DNA of 64,000 nt, taken from Candidatus Schneewindia gallinarum (GTDB lineage Bacteria; Bacillota; Clostridia; Oscillospirales; Ruminococcaceae). The notes beneath the pieces were generated by a model. That model did not search any database and was not told the origin of the DNA. It saw nothing but the letters and a program-made list of their open reading frames with translations. Made by a program: the position numbers and the translations under genes. Numbering within the stretch: the first letter of the stretch is position 1; each line of letters opens with the position of its first letter. Shown in pieces: positions 54,302-63,574 of the stretch. The stretch spans positions 1-64,000 of the forward strand of contig CAJFUF010000007.1 in NCBI GenBank assembly GCA_904420175.1. Reading direction: 5' to 3'.

Positions 54302-57300
54302 TTATTCAAACAGCGTCAACTGGCTGGTCCTTGGAATCCCCTCCAGTGCGCCTGCCTCCATTAAGCTGTCAATAATGGAGCTTGATACACCGGGGCAGCG
54401 GGCAATAATCTCATCACAGGAGATAAAGCTGCCCTCCTTCCTGCCCTCTGCAATGGTCTGGGCGGCAGCAAGGCCCAGGCCCTTAATGGCTGTAAACGGC
54501 AGGCGGATTTTTCCGTCCTCGATGGTATACACATTGGGGCTGGATTTGTAGATGTCCACGTTCAAGAACTCAATCCCGCGGCACAAAACCTCATTAATCA
54601 TGGTCAGGTTTCCAAGCTGCTCATTCTCCTTCACTTTGCGGTCGTTTCCCTTGGCAAGCAGTTCCTTAATTTTGTAGGAGGCAACCTGCCTGCCGCCGAG
54701 GGCCGCCTCGATATCGAAGTCCTCATTTTTAACTGTGAAGTAGGTGGAATAAAAGGCCAGCGGCTCATACACCTTGAACCAGCCGAGCTTCACTGCCCCC
54801 GTAACATAGGCGGTGGCATGCGCCTTCGGGAACATGTACTTGATTTTTAAGCAGCTGTCGATGTACCACTGGGGCACGCCGTGCTCCTTCATGGCGTCCA
54901 TCATCTCCTGCGTCAGCAGCTTCGGCGCCTTGCCCTTACGGGTAATTTCCATAATGGTAAAGGCCATTTTCGGCTCCAGCCCCTTATTCAGCAGGAAGGT
55001 CATAATGCCGTCACGTGTTCCGATAACCTGTGAGATGTCGCACACGCCCTGTTTAATAAGATCCTGCGCATTGTTCTGCCACACGTCCGTGCCATGGGAC
55101 AGGCCGGAAATCTGCACCAGGTCCGCAAAGGTTTTGGGCTTGGACTCCACCAGCATGCGTTTAACAAAGTCGGTTCCCACCTCCGGCAGGCCGTTGGTGC
55201 CGGTGGGGCTGAACAGCTCCTCTGGCGTGACGCCCAGCGCCTCCGTGGAGGTGAACAGGCTCATCACCTTTTGGTCGTTGACCGGAATATCCGCAATTTT
55301 TAAGCCTGTCACATCCTCAAGGTGCTTGTACCGCGTCGGCACATCATGGCCGAGGTTGTCCAGCTTCAAAATCGTGTCGTGCAGAGAGTGGAAGTCGAAA
55401 TGGGTGGTGGTGATGTCGCTGTCCGGGTCGTCCGCAGGGCGCTGGACCGGCGTAAACTCATACACCTCATACTCATTCGGGACGACAACCATGCCGCCCG
55501 GATGCTGCCCGGTGGTACGCTTAATGCCGGTGCAGCCCTTGGTCAGGCGCGCCTCCTCTGCCTTGTGCACCACCTGTCCGCGCTCTTCCAGATATTTTTT
55601 CACGTAGCCGTAAGCCGTCTTATCCGCCACGGTGGCGATGGTTCCGGCCTTAAACACATGGTCGGAGCCAAACAGCTCCTCCGTATATTTATGGGCGCGG
55701 GCCTGATATTCGCCTGAAAAGTTTAGGTCAATATCAGGGGACTTGTCCCCATCGAAGCCGAGGAATGTCTCAAACGGGATGTCGTGCCCCTCCCCCACCA
55801 GCTTTTCGCCGCAGCGCGGGCACACCTTGTCCGGCAGGTCAAAGCCGGAGCCGATGGAACCGTCTGTAAAGAATTCGCTGTACTGGCAGTGCGGACAGTA
55901 GTAGTGGGGGGGCAGCGGGTTTACCTCGGAAATGCCGGCCATGGTGGCCACAAAGGAGGAGCCGACAGAACCACGGGAACCGACGAGATACCCGTCCTCC
56001 ACCGACTTGTGTACCAGCTTCTGGGCGATGACGTACAGCACCGCAAAGCCGTGTTTGATAATGGAATCCAGCTCCTTATTCAGCCGCTTTTCGACAATTT
56101 CTGGCAGCGGGTCCCCGTACTGCTCGTGCGCCTTCGTCATGGTGACGTTTTTCAGAATCTCCTCCGCCCCGTCGATGCTGGGCGGGTAAGTGCCCTTGGG
56201 GATGGGCCGCACGTCCGGGCTTATCATGGCGGCGATCTTCGCCGGGTTGTCAATGACCACTTCCTTTGCCTTCTGCGGGCCGAGCCACGCAAAATCATTT
56301 AGCATCTCCTGCGTGGTTTTCAGGTACAGCGGCGCCTGCTGGCCGGCGTCGTCAAAGCCCTGACCGGCCATGAGAATTTCACGGTACTTTGCGTCCTCCG
56401 GGTCAAGGAAATGCACGTCGCCGGTGGCCACCACCGGCTTGTTCAGTTTTTCTCCCAGCTTGATAATTGTGCGGTTCAATTCATTTAATGCCTGCTCGTC
56501 CGCCAGCTTGCCGCTGCGGATTAAAAACGCATTATTGCCGTTGGGCTGAATTTCCAAAAAGTCGTACTTTTCCGCAATGCGGCACAGTTCTCCAAACGGC
56601 TTGCGGTCCAGCACCGCGCTGAACAGCTCGCCCGATTCACAGGCAGAGCCCACCAGCAGATGCTCCCGATACTGCTGCAGGTCGCTGTAGGGGATGCGCG
56701 GCTTGCGCTTGAAGTACTTGACATGGCTGTAAGACACAAGCCGGTACAGGTCCTTTAGTCCCTGCTTGTCCCGCACCAGCAGGATGATATGGTACATGCG
56801 CAGGTTTTTAGGGTCAGCGCCACTGAGGCCCTGATTGATGTTCTCAATCCGGCTGATTCCCATCTCCTGCATGTGGGAGAACATTTTAAGCAGAATACGT
56901 CCCAGTACGTCCGCATCGTCGCAGGCGCGGTGGTGGTTGAAATCGCCCACGGACAGCAGCTCTGCCAGCGTGTTCAGCTTGTAGTTTTTGGATTCGGGGT
57001 ACAGGTTCTGCGCCAGCGGCAGCGTGTCCATATAGGCGGGCGTAAAAGGGATGTCATGCCTTGCAGCGGCGGCGGACAGAAAGCCAATATCAAAGTCCGC
57101 ATTGTGCGCGACGAACAGCGGCTCCTCCCCACAGAAGTCCAGAAATTCCCGCAGGGCCTGCTCCTCCTTCGGGGCGTCCGCCACCATCTTGTCGTCAATT
57201 CCGGTCAGTTTCACAATGTTGTAGGGGATGGGCTTCTCCGGGTTAACAAAGGTGTTGAACCGGTCGGTGACCTCCCCGTCTTTTAACTTTACCGCGCCAA

Positions 57301-58642
57301 TTTCCGTCAGCCGGTCAGTCTGGTTGCTGAGGCCTGTGGTCTCCACGTCGAAAACAATCATTTCCCGGTTAAAATCGCCCTCCGCCCTGCCTTTTAAGGC
57401 GGGAACCATGTCGTTGACAAAATAGCCTTCCACCCCGTAAATCACCTTGAAATCCGGGTTGGTCTTACGGATGGCGTCCAGCGTGTTCATTGCCTCCGGG
57501 AAGGCCTGCACCACGCCGTGGTCCGTGACGGCCACGGCGGAGTGGCCCCATTTTTCCGCACGCTTAATCAGCGCCTCCGCCGAACTGACGCCGTCCATGG
57601 CGGACATATTTGTGTGCAGGTGCAGCTCCACCCGTTTTTCCGGCGCCTTGTCCATACGGGTGACCTGCTCCACCGTCATGACATTGCGCGGGGTAATAAC
57701 CAGGTCGTTTTCATACCGGTCCATAGTGACCCGCCCGTCCACAATCAGGGACATGCCGGGGCGAATGGACTCCAGCTTCTCCATATCATCCCCTTTCACG
57801 AAACCGGGTTTCAGGATGATGGAGCCCTTTTTGTCTGTAATATAAAAGCTGTAGAAGGTCCGTTTCCCGTCCCAGCTCTCCTTTTTGACGACGTCGAACA
57901 CCTCGCCCCAGACTGTGACATTGCCGCTTTCCAACACAATTTCATTCAGCGGCACAAACTCCCCCTTCACCGGCCGGCCAATCAGCACCTGCGCCGTCTC
58001 CCCCTTCAGGGGCTGGCCTGCAAAGTTAAGGGGGGCACCGCCTCCATATTGGAAGTTTCTGCGCGGTCGGGATTCACGACTCTCCTGCCGCTGGCGGCGC
58101 TCCGTATTTTCATGGATGGTTCGTTTCATGGTTACGGTGCTGTCCACGCCGGAGAGCTGCTCCGGTTCCACCGTTTCAGTCACACCGCAGAAAGTGATTT
58201 CCGGCCTTAGGCCGAATTCCTCCCCGATCAGGCGCTGCAACGCCTCCGGAAAGCCGGACTGCTTTAAAAAGTCAAGGCCGCCGTATTTCAGTTCAATCCT
58301 TAACACGCCGTCGCTGTAAAAGCCCTGCGCATCATTCAAAAAGCCATTGACAACCGGCGTTCTCTCCTTGATTTTTTCCGCCAGCGTGGGCAGATACTCC
58401 CCCGTCAGCAGGGCTGGATCGTATCCTGTTTTAATATGTACCTTTTTCAGGTTCAGCACCTTTTGCAGACGCAGCCTCAGCTTGTGCAGCGACGCATAGT
58501 CCACCGTGGAGGACGGATGCAGGCACAGCAGCATCTGGCGGGACTCTTTTGAGAGCTCCACCCGGCTGACCTCGCAGTTTGCAAAAGCAGGAAACTCTTC
58601 TATTGTCAAAAAATCAGAAAACAGGGATGCAAAATCCGCCAT
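54302..58642 (-). CDS. polC: DNA polymerase III PolC-type alpha subunit
   Basis: PolC is the replicative polymerase of low-GC Gram-positive bacteria. The 1,446-residue protein has the N-terminal OB-fold, a PHP domain split by the DnaQ-like 3'-5' exonuclease (MIVFDVETTGLSNQTDR and the later HRACDDA), the zinc ligands CPHCQ/CPRC, and the polymerase palm with its DIDLNFSG region. Length is close to the Bacillus enzyme (about 1,440). It follows ispG by three bases and is the last gene of the frr operon before a terminator. Confidence 0.98.
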   Translation of the reverse strand: MADFASLFSDFLTIEEFPAFANCEVSRVELSKESRQMLLCLHPSSTVDYASLHKLRLRLQKVLNLKKVHIKTGYDPALLTGEYLPTLAEKIKERTPVVNGFLNDAQGFYSDGVLRIELKYGGLDFLKQSGFPEALQRLIGEEFGLRPEITFCGVTETVEPEQLSGVDSTVTMKRTIHENTERRQRQESRESRPRRNFQYGGGAPLNFAGQPLKGETAQVLIGRPVKGEFVPLNEIVLESGNVTVWGEVFDVVKKESWDGKRTFYSFYITDKKGSIILKPGFVKGDDMEKLESIRPGMSLIVDGRVTMDRYENDLVITPRNVMTVEQVTRMDKAPEKRVELHLHTNMSAMDGVSSAEALIKRAEKWGHSAVAVTDHGVVQAFPEAMNTLDAIRKTNPDFKVIYGVEGYFVNDMVPALKGRAEGDFNREMIVFDVETTGLSNQTDRLTEIGAVKLKDGEVTDRFNTFVNPEKPIPYNIVKLTGIDDKMVADAPKEEQALREFLDFCGEEPLFVAHNADFDIGFLSAAAARHDIPFTPAYMDTLPLAQNLYPESKNYKLNTLAELLSVGDFNHHRACDDADVLGRILLKMFSHMQEMGISRIENINQGLSGADPKNLRMYHIILLVRDKQGLKDLYRLVSYSHVKYFKRKPRIPYSDLQQYREHLLVGSACESGELFSAVLDRKPFGELCRIAEKYDFLEIQPNGNNAFLIRSGKLADEQALNELNRTIIKLGEKLNKPVVATGDVHFLDPEDAKYREILMAGQGFDDAGQQAPLYLKTTQEMLNDFAWLGPQKAKEVVIDNPAKIAAMISPDVRPIPKGTYPPSIDGAEEILKNVTMTKAHEQYGDPLPEIVEKRLNKELDSIIKHGFAVLYVIAQKLVHKSVEDGYLVGSRGSVGSSFVATMAGISEVNPLPPHYYCPHCQYSEFFTDGSIGSGFDLPDKVCPRCGEKLVGEGHDIPFETFLGFDGDKSPDIDLNFSGEYQARAHKYTEELFGSDHVFKAGTIATVADKTAYGYVKKYLEERGQVVHKAEEARLTKGCTGIKRTTGQHPGGMVVVPNEYEVYEFTPVQRPADDPDSDITTTHFDFHSLHDTILKLDNLGHDVPTRYKHLEDVTGLKIADIPVNDQKVMSLFTSTEALGVTPEELFSPTGTNGLPEVGTDFVKRMLVESKPKTFADLVQISGLSHGTDVWQNNAQDLIKQGVCDISQVIGTRDGIMTFLLNKGLEPKMAFTIMEITRKGKAPKLLTQEMMDAMKEHGVPQWYIDSCLKIKYMFPKAHATAYVTGAVKLGWFKVYEPLAFYSTYFTVKNEDFDIEAALGGRQVASYKIKELLAKGNDRKVKENEQLGNLTMINEVLCRGIEFLNVDIYKSSPNVYTIEDGKIRLPFTAIKGLGLAAAQTIAEGRKEGSFISCDEIIARCPGVSSSIIDSLMEAGALEGIPRTSQLTLFE

Positions 58643-58645
58643 ATA

Positions 58646-59710
58646 CTATTCACCAGTTCTATCGCCTAAAATTTCATGCAGCAGGGCGTCAAGCAGCTCC
58701 TGCTCGGGATATTTTCCGATTACTTCGCCTTTTTTAAACAGCAGGCCGCAGTCCTGCCCGCCTGCAACGCCGAAGTCGGCCTCCTTCGCCTCTCCCGGGC
58801 CGTTGACTGCACACCCCATCACCGCCACAGTAATGGGCTTGTCCACGTTTTTCAGCGCTTCCTCCACCCGGCCGGCAAGGCCGATCAGGTCAATTTTCGT
58901 GCGGCCGCAGGTGGGGCAGGACACAATATTGACCCCAAAGCTGCGTGCGCCGGAGGCCTTTAAAATGTCCTTTGCCGCCGCAATTTCCTTCACGGGCGGG
59001 GCAGTCAGCGATACACGGATGGTGTCGCCGATGCCGTCCACAAGCAGGCTGCCGATTCCCACGGCAGATTTGACAAGCCCCATGCGCTCCGTTCCAGCCT
59101 CCGTCACGCCGAGGTGCAGCGGATAGGGCGCCCTGTCCGCCATCAGGCGGTAGCTGCGCACCATATTGGCGACATCGGAAGTTTTGATGGACACCACAAT
59201 CTGATCATAGTCGAATTTTTCGATTAGCCGCACGTGGTACATGGCGCTTTCCACCATGGCCTCCGGCGTGGGGGAGCCATATTTTGCAAGAATTTCTTTT
59301 TCCACCGACCCGCTGTTGACCCCGACACGGATGGGGATTCCTGCCTGTTTACATGCCTCCACCACAGCGCGTACACGATCGTCGTCTCCGATATTTCCGG
59401 GGTTGATCCGTATTTTATCAATCCCCTCGCTGACGCAGGCAAGCGCCAGCCGGTAGTCAAAATGAATATCTGCCACAAGCGGAATGCCCACCGCCTTTTT
59501 AATGGGGGCAATCAGGCCCACCGCCTGCTTATCCGGCACGGCGACGCGCAGCAGTTCGCACCCTGCTGCCTCCAGTTCCTTTGCCTGCCGGACATTCGCC
59601 TGCACATCGGACGCCGGCGCGTTCAGCATGGACTGGATAAGCACCGGGTTGCCGCTTCCAATCACACGGTCTGCAACCTTGACCTGTACGGTCTGCCTTC
59701 TTTCAATCAT
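58646..59710 (-). CDS. ispG: 4-hydroxy-3-methylbut-2-enyl-diphosphate synthase
   Basis: IspG reduces MEcPP to HMBPP, the penultimate MEP-pathway step, using a [4Fe-4S] cluster. The 354-residue protein has a TIM-barrel N-terminal half and the cluster ligands in NIVSCPTCGRT (two Cys) and VMGCAVNGPGEA (third Cys, with the nearby Glu). The SD is GGAGGGAG. With dxr, uppS and cdsA it forms the isoprenoid and phospholipid part of this operon. Confidence 0.97.
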   Translation of the reverse strand: MIERRQTVQVKVADRVIGSGNPVLIQSMLNAPASDVQANVRQAKELEAAGCELLRVAVPDKQAVGLIAPIKKAVGIPLVADIHFDYRLALACVSEGIDKIRINPGNIGDDDRVRAVVEACKQAGIPIRVGVNSGSVEKEILAKYGSPTPEAMVESAMYHVRLIEKFDYDQIVVSIKTSDVANMVRSYRLMADRAPYPLHLGVTEAGTERMGLVKSAVGIGSLLVDGIGDTIRVSLTAPPVKEIAAAKDILKASGARSFGVNIVSCPTCGRTKIDLIGLAGRVEEALKNVDKPITVAVMGCAVNGPGEAKEADFGVAGGQDCGLLFKKGEVIGKYPEQELLDALLHEILGDRTGE

Positions 59711-59725
59711 CCATTCTCCCTCCTT

Positions 59726-60751
59726 TTAGGTGAACAGCTTTAGAATATCGTTATAGGTTATCAGAACAATGAAGCCCAGCAGCAGAAAAAAGCTGACAAG
59801 GTGGATGGCGTTCTCATATTTGGGATTAACCGGCTTCCTGCGTACTGCCTCAATCAGCAAAAATACCAGCCGTCCGCCGTCCAGCGCCGGGATGGGAAGC
59901 AGGTTGAACAGTCCCACGTTGATGGTCATAAACGCCACAAGGAAAAAGAAATTGCGCATTCCTGTCTGCCGGACCTGCGAAATCACTGCGGAGGTGCCCA
60001 CCGGCCCGGAAAAGTCAGTGATGGAGTACTTGCCGGAAAACAGGTCGATAAGCGAGCTGAAAATCAGCCGGCCGGTGGACACTGTCCAGCCCGCCGCGTA
60101 ACCCAGAACGGAAAAAGGATTTTTTTCCAGCTCGTACACACTGAAGCCCACATAAAGCTTCTTCACACCGTCCTCTTCCACTGTAAAGTCGATGTCCTTT
60201 AGTTCCATATATTCCCCGTCGCGCCAAATGCCGACGGTTGCAATGCCGTTGTTACTGCGGCTCAGCTCTGTAAAAAAGTCATTGGCGATAAACAGCTTGT
60301 TGCCGTTTACACTGTCCAGTATGTCGCCCGGCTGCAGGCCTGCCGCAGCCACGGCGCTCTGTTCCCCCACGGCGGAGACCGTCTTGCTTTCCAGCTGCGG
60401 GGTGGTAATGGTCATAACAAGAATGATGAGGAAGCCCAGCAATAGGTTCATCAGTGCACCGGCCGCCACCACAAGGATACGCCGCCACACAGGTTTATTG
60501 CAGAAAGCATTTTCATCCGTGCTGTCGTCCTGCTCCCCCTCCATGGCACAAAAGCCGCCGATGGGGAACGCACGCAGGGAATACACCGTGTCCCCGCGCT
60601 TTCTGCTGAACAGTTTGGGGCCCATGCCCGCAGCAAACTCATTAACGCGGATGCCCATCAGGCGTGCCATCAGAAAATGGCCGCCCTCATGAATGATGAT
60701 GATGACGGCAAAAACCAGCACAGTCAGCAGGACGTCGATAAGTACGTTCAA
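59726..60751 (-). CDS. rseP: RIP metalloprotease RseP (site-2 protease)
   Basis: RseP is a membrane protease that cuts regulatory proteins inside the bilayer. The 341-residue protein has HEGGH in the first membrane segment (about 21-25), a PDZ domain (about 115-180), and the second motif NLLPIPALDGG near the end. The start is TTG with AGGAGG eight bases ahead. The position between dxr and ispG is standard. Its target anti-sigma factor is not seen in this window. Confidence 0.96.
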   Translation of the reverse strand: MNVLIDVLLTVLVFAVIIIIHEGGHFLMARLMGIRVNEFAAGMGPKLFSRKRGDTVYSLRAFPIGGFCAMEGEQDDSTDENAFCNKPVWRRILVVAAGALMNLLLGFLIILVMTITTPQLESKTVSAVGEQSAVAAAGLQPGDILDSVNGNKLFIANDFFTELSRSNNGIATVGIWRDGEYMELKDIDFTVEEDGVKKLYVGFSVYELEKNPFSVLGYAAGWTVSTGRLIFSSLIDLFSGKYSITDFSGPVGTSAVISQVRQTGMRNFFFLVAFMTINVGLFNLLPIPALDGGRLVFLLIEAVRRKPVNPKYENAIHLVSFFLLLGFIVLITYNDILKLFT

Positions 60752-60783
60752 GCGCAGTTCCTCCTAAATTTGGAAAAGATCGG

Positions 60784-61926
60784 TCATATCTGCTTCAGTA
60801 CAAATTCGCGGGCGGCCCTGTCCGCGGCGTAGACCTCCTCCACCGTCCGGTAGGTCTTTTGATACGGCAGTTCCAATGCCGCCTCCACCAGCTCCCCAAT
60901 CTGCAGGAAGCTGATTTTTCCCTCCAGAAACAGGGCGACCGCCTGCTCGTTCGCGCCGTTTGCAATGGCCGGCATGGTGCCTCCCAGCTCATTGGCGCGA
61001 ATACCTGCGGCAAGGCAACGAAATGTGTCGTAGTCCGGTTTTTCAAATGTCAGCGTGCCGTAATCAGTCAACGACAGGGGGGCCGCCATGGAGGGCACCC
61101 TGTCCGGATAAGTCAGCGCATATTGGATGGGGATTTTCATATCCGGCACGCCCATCTGACCGATGACGGAACAGTCCACAAACTCTACTGCGGAGTGCAG
61201 CACGCTTTGTCTGTGGACAACAATCTCAATCTGTTCCGGCTGTACATCAAACAGGAAAACCGCCTCGGTAAACTCCAGCGCCTTGTTCATCAGGGTTGCG
61301 GAATCCACTGTGATTTTGGCACCCATGCTCCAGTTGGGGTGCTTTAGGGCGTCCGCTACCGTTACATTGTAAAGCTGTTCCTTTGTCCGGCCAAAGAAGG
61401 GCCCGCCGGATGCCGTTAAAATAATTTTTTTCAGCTGCCTCCGCGCGTCATGGGACTGGAGGCACTGGAAAATGGCCGAGTGTTCGGAATCCACCGGATA
61501 CAGGTTCACACCCTTCTCCTTCACGGCGTCCATCACAAGGCGGCCGCCCGTCACCAACGTCTCCTTATTGGCCAGGGCGATGTCTTTTCCCGCGCTGATG
61601 GCGGCCAGTGTGGGCTTCAGGCCGGTCATTCCTACGACAGAGTTTAGCACCATACCGCTGTCATTCTCCGCGGCAAGTCTGCACAGGGCCTGTTCCCCGG
61701 CGGAGACACGGATAGAAGTATCTTTCAGGGCCAGCTTCAGCTCGCCATAGCGGCTTTCATCCGCAATAACCGCCTCTTTTACATGCAGGCTCCGCGCCTG
61801 TTTTTCCAGCAGGGACACATTCCGGTTGGCCGACAGGCCGTCTACGCGGTAACCCAGCGCTTCACAAACTTCTATCGCCTGTGTGCCAATGGAGCCTGTT
61901 GACCCCAAAATTGTCAAACTTTTCAT
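60784..61926 (-). CDS. dxr: 1-deoxy-D-xylulose-5-phosphate reductoisomerase
   Basis: Dxr converts DXP to MEP using NADPH, the committed step of isoprenoid synthesis. The 380-residue protein has the NADPH-binding GSTGSIGTQ at the start, the active-site DSEHSAIFQ and the ASGGPFFGR loop, and the conserved HPNWSMGAKITVDSATLMNK. The ATG has a GGGGGC SD. A hairpin in the 70-base gap after cdsA may modulate its expression. Confidence 0.98.
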   Translation of the reverse strand: MKSLTILGSTGSIGTQAIEVCEALGYRVDGLSANRNVSLLEKQARSLHVKEAVIADESRYGELKLALKDTSIRVSAGEQALCRLAAENDSGMVLNSVVGMTGLKPTLAAISAGKDIALANKETLVTGGRLVMDAVKEKGVNLYPVDSEHSAIFQCLQSHDARRQLKKIILTASGGPFFGRTKEQLYNVTVADALKHPNWSMGAKITVDSATLMNKALEFTEAVFLFDVQPEQIEIVVHRQSVLHSAVEFVDCSVIGQMGVPDMKIPIQYALTYPDRVPSMAAPLSLTDYGTLTFEKPDYDTFRCLAAGIRANELGGTMPAIANGANEQAVALFLEGKISFLQIGELVEAALELPYQKTYRTVEEVYAADRAAREFVLKQI

Positions 61927-61945
61927 GACAGCCCCCTAAAAACGG

Positions 61946-61979
61946 GAAGGTGCATACATGATACATGATATGCACCTTC
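61946..61979 (-). terminator. Hairpin between cdsA and dxr, possible attenuator
   Basis: The minus strand forms GAAGGTGCATA paired with TATGCACCTTC around 12 bases, followed by CCGTTTTTA. The U-tract is short, so it is likely a weak terminator or attenuator within the operon. Confidence 0.55.
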
Positions 61980-61996
61980 TTTTTATTTATTATTCC

Positions 61997-62818
61997 CTAT
62001 AGCAGAACAGGCAGATAATGGAACAGCACCACCGCTGCAGGCATCACAATCAGTGTGCTGTCGAACCGGTCCATAATGCCGCCGTGTCCTGGCAGAATGG
62101 TGCCAAAATCCTTAATGCCGCATTGCCGTTTAATAATGGAGGCAAACAGATCCCCCACCATGCCAAGCAGCGACAGGATAAAGGAAATCAGCGCCACCGA
62201 CCAATAATTGATGACCAGCGTGCGCCCAAGCTGGGCAATCACCAGCCCGTAAATAAAAGCCAGCAGCAAGTTGGTCAGTACTGTGCCGACCACCCCTGCC
62301 ACGGCGCCCTCCACCGTTTTTTTCGGGCTGATGAAGGGGCACAGTTTGTGCTTGCCAAAGGCGGATCCGATAAAGTACGCAAAGGAGTCCGCAAACCAGC
62401 ATCCTCCCACCATCAGCAGGAAATACAGCACAAAGTCCTGTGTATAAATTCTGCTGAGGACGATGGGTGCTGCAAAGGAGGAGGAGACAATGAACGACAT
62501 CATGAAAATGAAGCTGATTTGCTCATACCGGACCGTGCGGTATGATAGTAGCAGCAAAAACAACATCAAAAACCCATAGGCAAGGGTAATGGGAAACGTC
62601 CATGTAAAGTCCGCCATATAGGTGATCAGCGCGCCGTAAAGCATTGCCACCACCAGAATAAACTTGTTGGCCGACGCCTTCGTCGTTTCCACAATTTCGA
62701 ACACCGCCACCACACACAGCAGCGACATAATGATATTAAGCACAATGGTATAGCTGAATGCCATCGCTACAATCGCCACCGCAAGGCCAACCACAGCCGT
62801 TAATATTCTTTGTTTCAC
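61997..62818 (-). CDS. cdsA: Phosphatidate cytidylyltransferase
   Basis: CdsA makes CDP-diacylglycerol from phosphatidic acid and CTP, the branch point of phospholipid synthesis. The 273-residue membrane protein has about eight hydrophobic segments and the C-terminal CDP-DAG signature (KDFGTILPGHGGIMDRFDS). The start is GTG, which comes directly after the uppS stop codon, so the two are translationally coupled. Confidence 0.96.
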   Translation of the reverse strand: MKQRILTAVVGLAVAIVAMAFSYTIVLNIIMSLLCVVAVFEIVETTKASANKFILVVAMLYGALITYMADFTWTFPITLAYGFLMLFLLLLSYRTVRYEQISFIFMMSFIVSSSFAAPIVLSRIYTQDFVLYFLLMVGGCWFADSFAYFIGSAFGKHKLCPFISPKKTVEGAVAGVVGTVLTNLLLAFIYGLVIAQLGRTLVINYWSVALISFILSLLGMVGDLFASIIKRQCGIKDFGTILPGHGGIMDRFDSTLIVMPAAVVLFHYLPVLL

Positions 62819-63547
62819 TTAAACACCACCAAATCTTCTGTTGCGATGATTATATTCGCGAATGGCCTCATCAATGTGTGCCGGTGTGAAATCCGGCCAC
62901 AAAACATCCATAAAAATAAATTCCGAGTAGGCCGCCTGCCAAATCATAAAATTGGACAGGCGCTTTTCCCCGCTTGGCCGCAGGATGATATCCGGGTCCG
63001 GCTGGCCTGCAGTATACAGGCAGCGTTCCAGTGACTGCTCGTCAATCTGTTCAGGGGACAGTCCCTGTCTTACAAGCGCACGGGCAGCGTGCACAATCTC
63101 ATCCCTGCCGCCATAATTGACAGCAATGTTCAGCGTCAGGCCTGTGCAGTCCTTCGACTCGGCCTCCAGATTGTCGATCAGGGCGTTAATTTCCCCGTCA
63201 AGGGGCGTGCGATCCCCGATAATTCTGGTTTTTACATTTTCATCCTTGTACTGGGACGCGTCCCCGAGATAGCGCTTAAATAAATCCATCAGCGCATCCA
63301 CTTCCTTTTGCGGACGTTTCCAGTTTTCCGTTGAGAAGGCATACACTGTTAAGTACTGCACACCGATCCGGTTGCAGTACTTACAGATATCCATAAACGT
63401 TTTGGCGCCGGCAGAATGCCCGGCCTTGCGCGGCAGGCCGCGTTTTCTGGCCCAGCGGCCATTGCCGTCCATAATAATTCCGATATGCGCAGGAATGGTA
63501 AGCCCGTCAAGCGGGCTTACCTTCTCTTTGCGTTGTAACCACTTCAT
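62819..63547 (-). CDS. uppS: Isoprenyl transferase (undecaprenyl diphosphate synthase)
   Basis: UppS makes the C55 lipid carrier for cell-wall synthesis by cis-condensation of isopentenyl units. The 242-residue protein has the substrate-binding IIMDGNGRWA (about 25-34) and the conserved RPSGEKRLSNFMIWQAAYSEF region near the C-terminus. GAGGAC lies five bases before the ATG. It lies between frr and cdsA, as in most Firmicutes. Confidence 0.97.
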   Translation of the reverse strand: MKWLQRKEKVSPLDGLTIPAHIGIIMDGNGRWARKRGLPRKAGHSAGAKTFMDICKYCNRIGVQYLTVYAFSTENWKRPQKEVDALMDLFKRYLGDASQYKDENVKTRIIGDRTPLDGEINALIDNLEAESKDCTGLTLNIAVNYGGRDEIVHAARALVRQGLSPEQIDEQSLERCLYTAGQPDPDIILRPSGEKRLSNFMIWQAAYSEFIFMDVLWPDFTPAHIDEAIREYNHRNRRFGGV

Positions 63548-63574
63548 TGATTGTCCTCTTGGGAAACAGGGACG

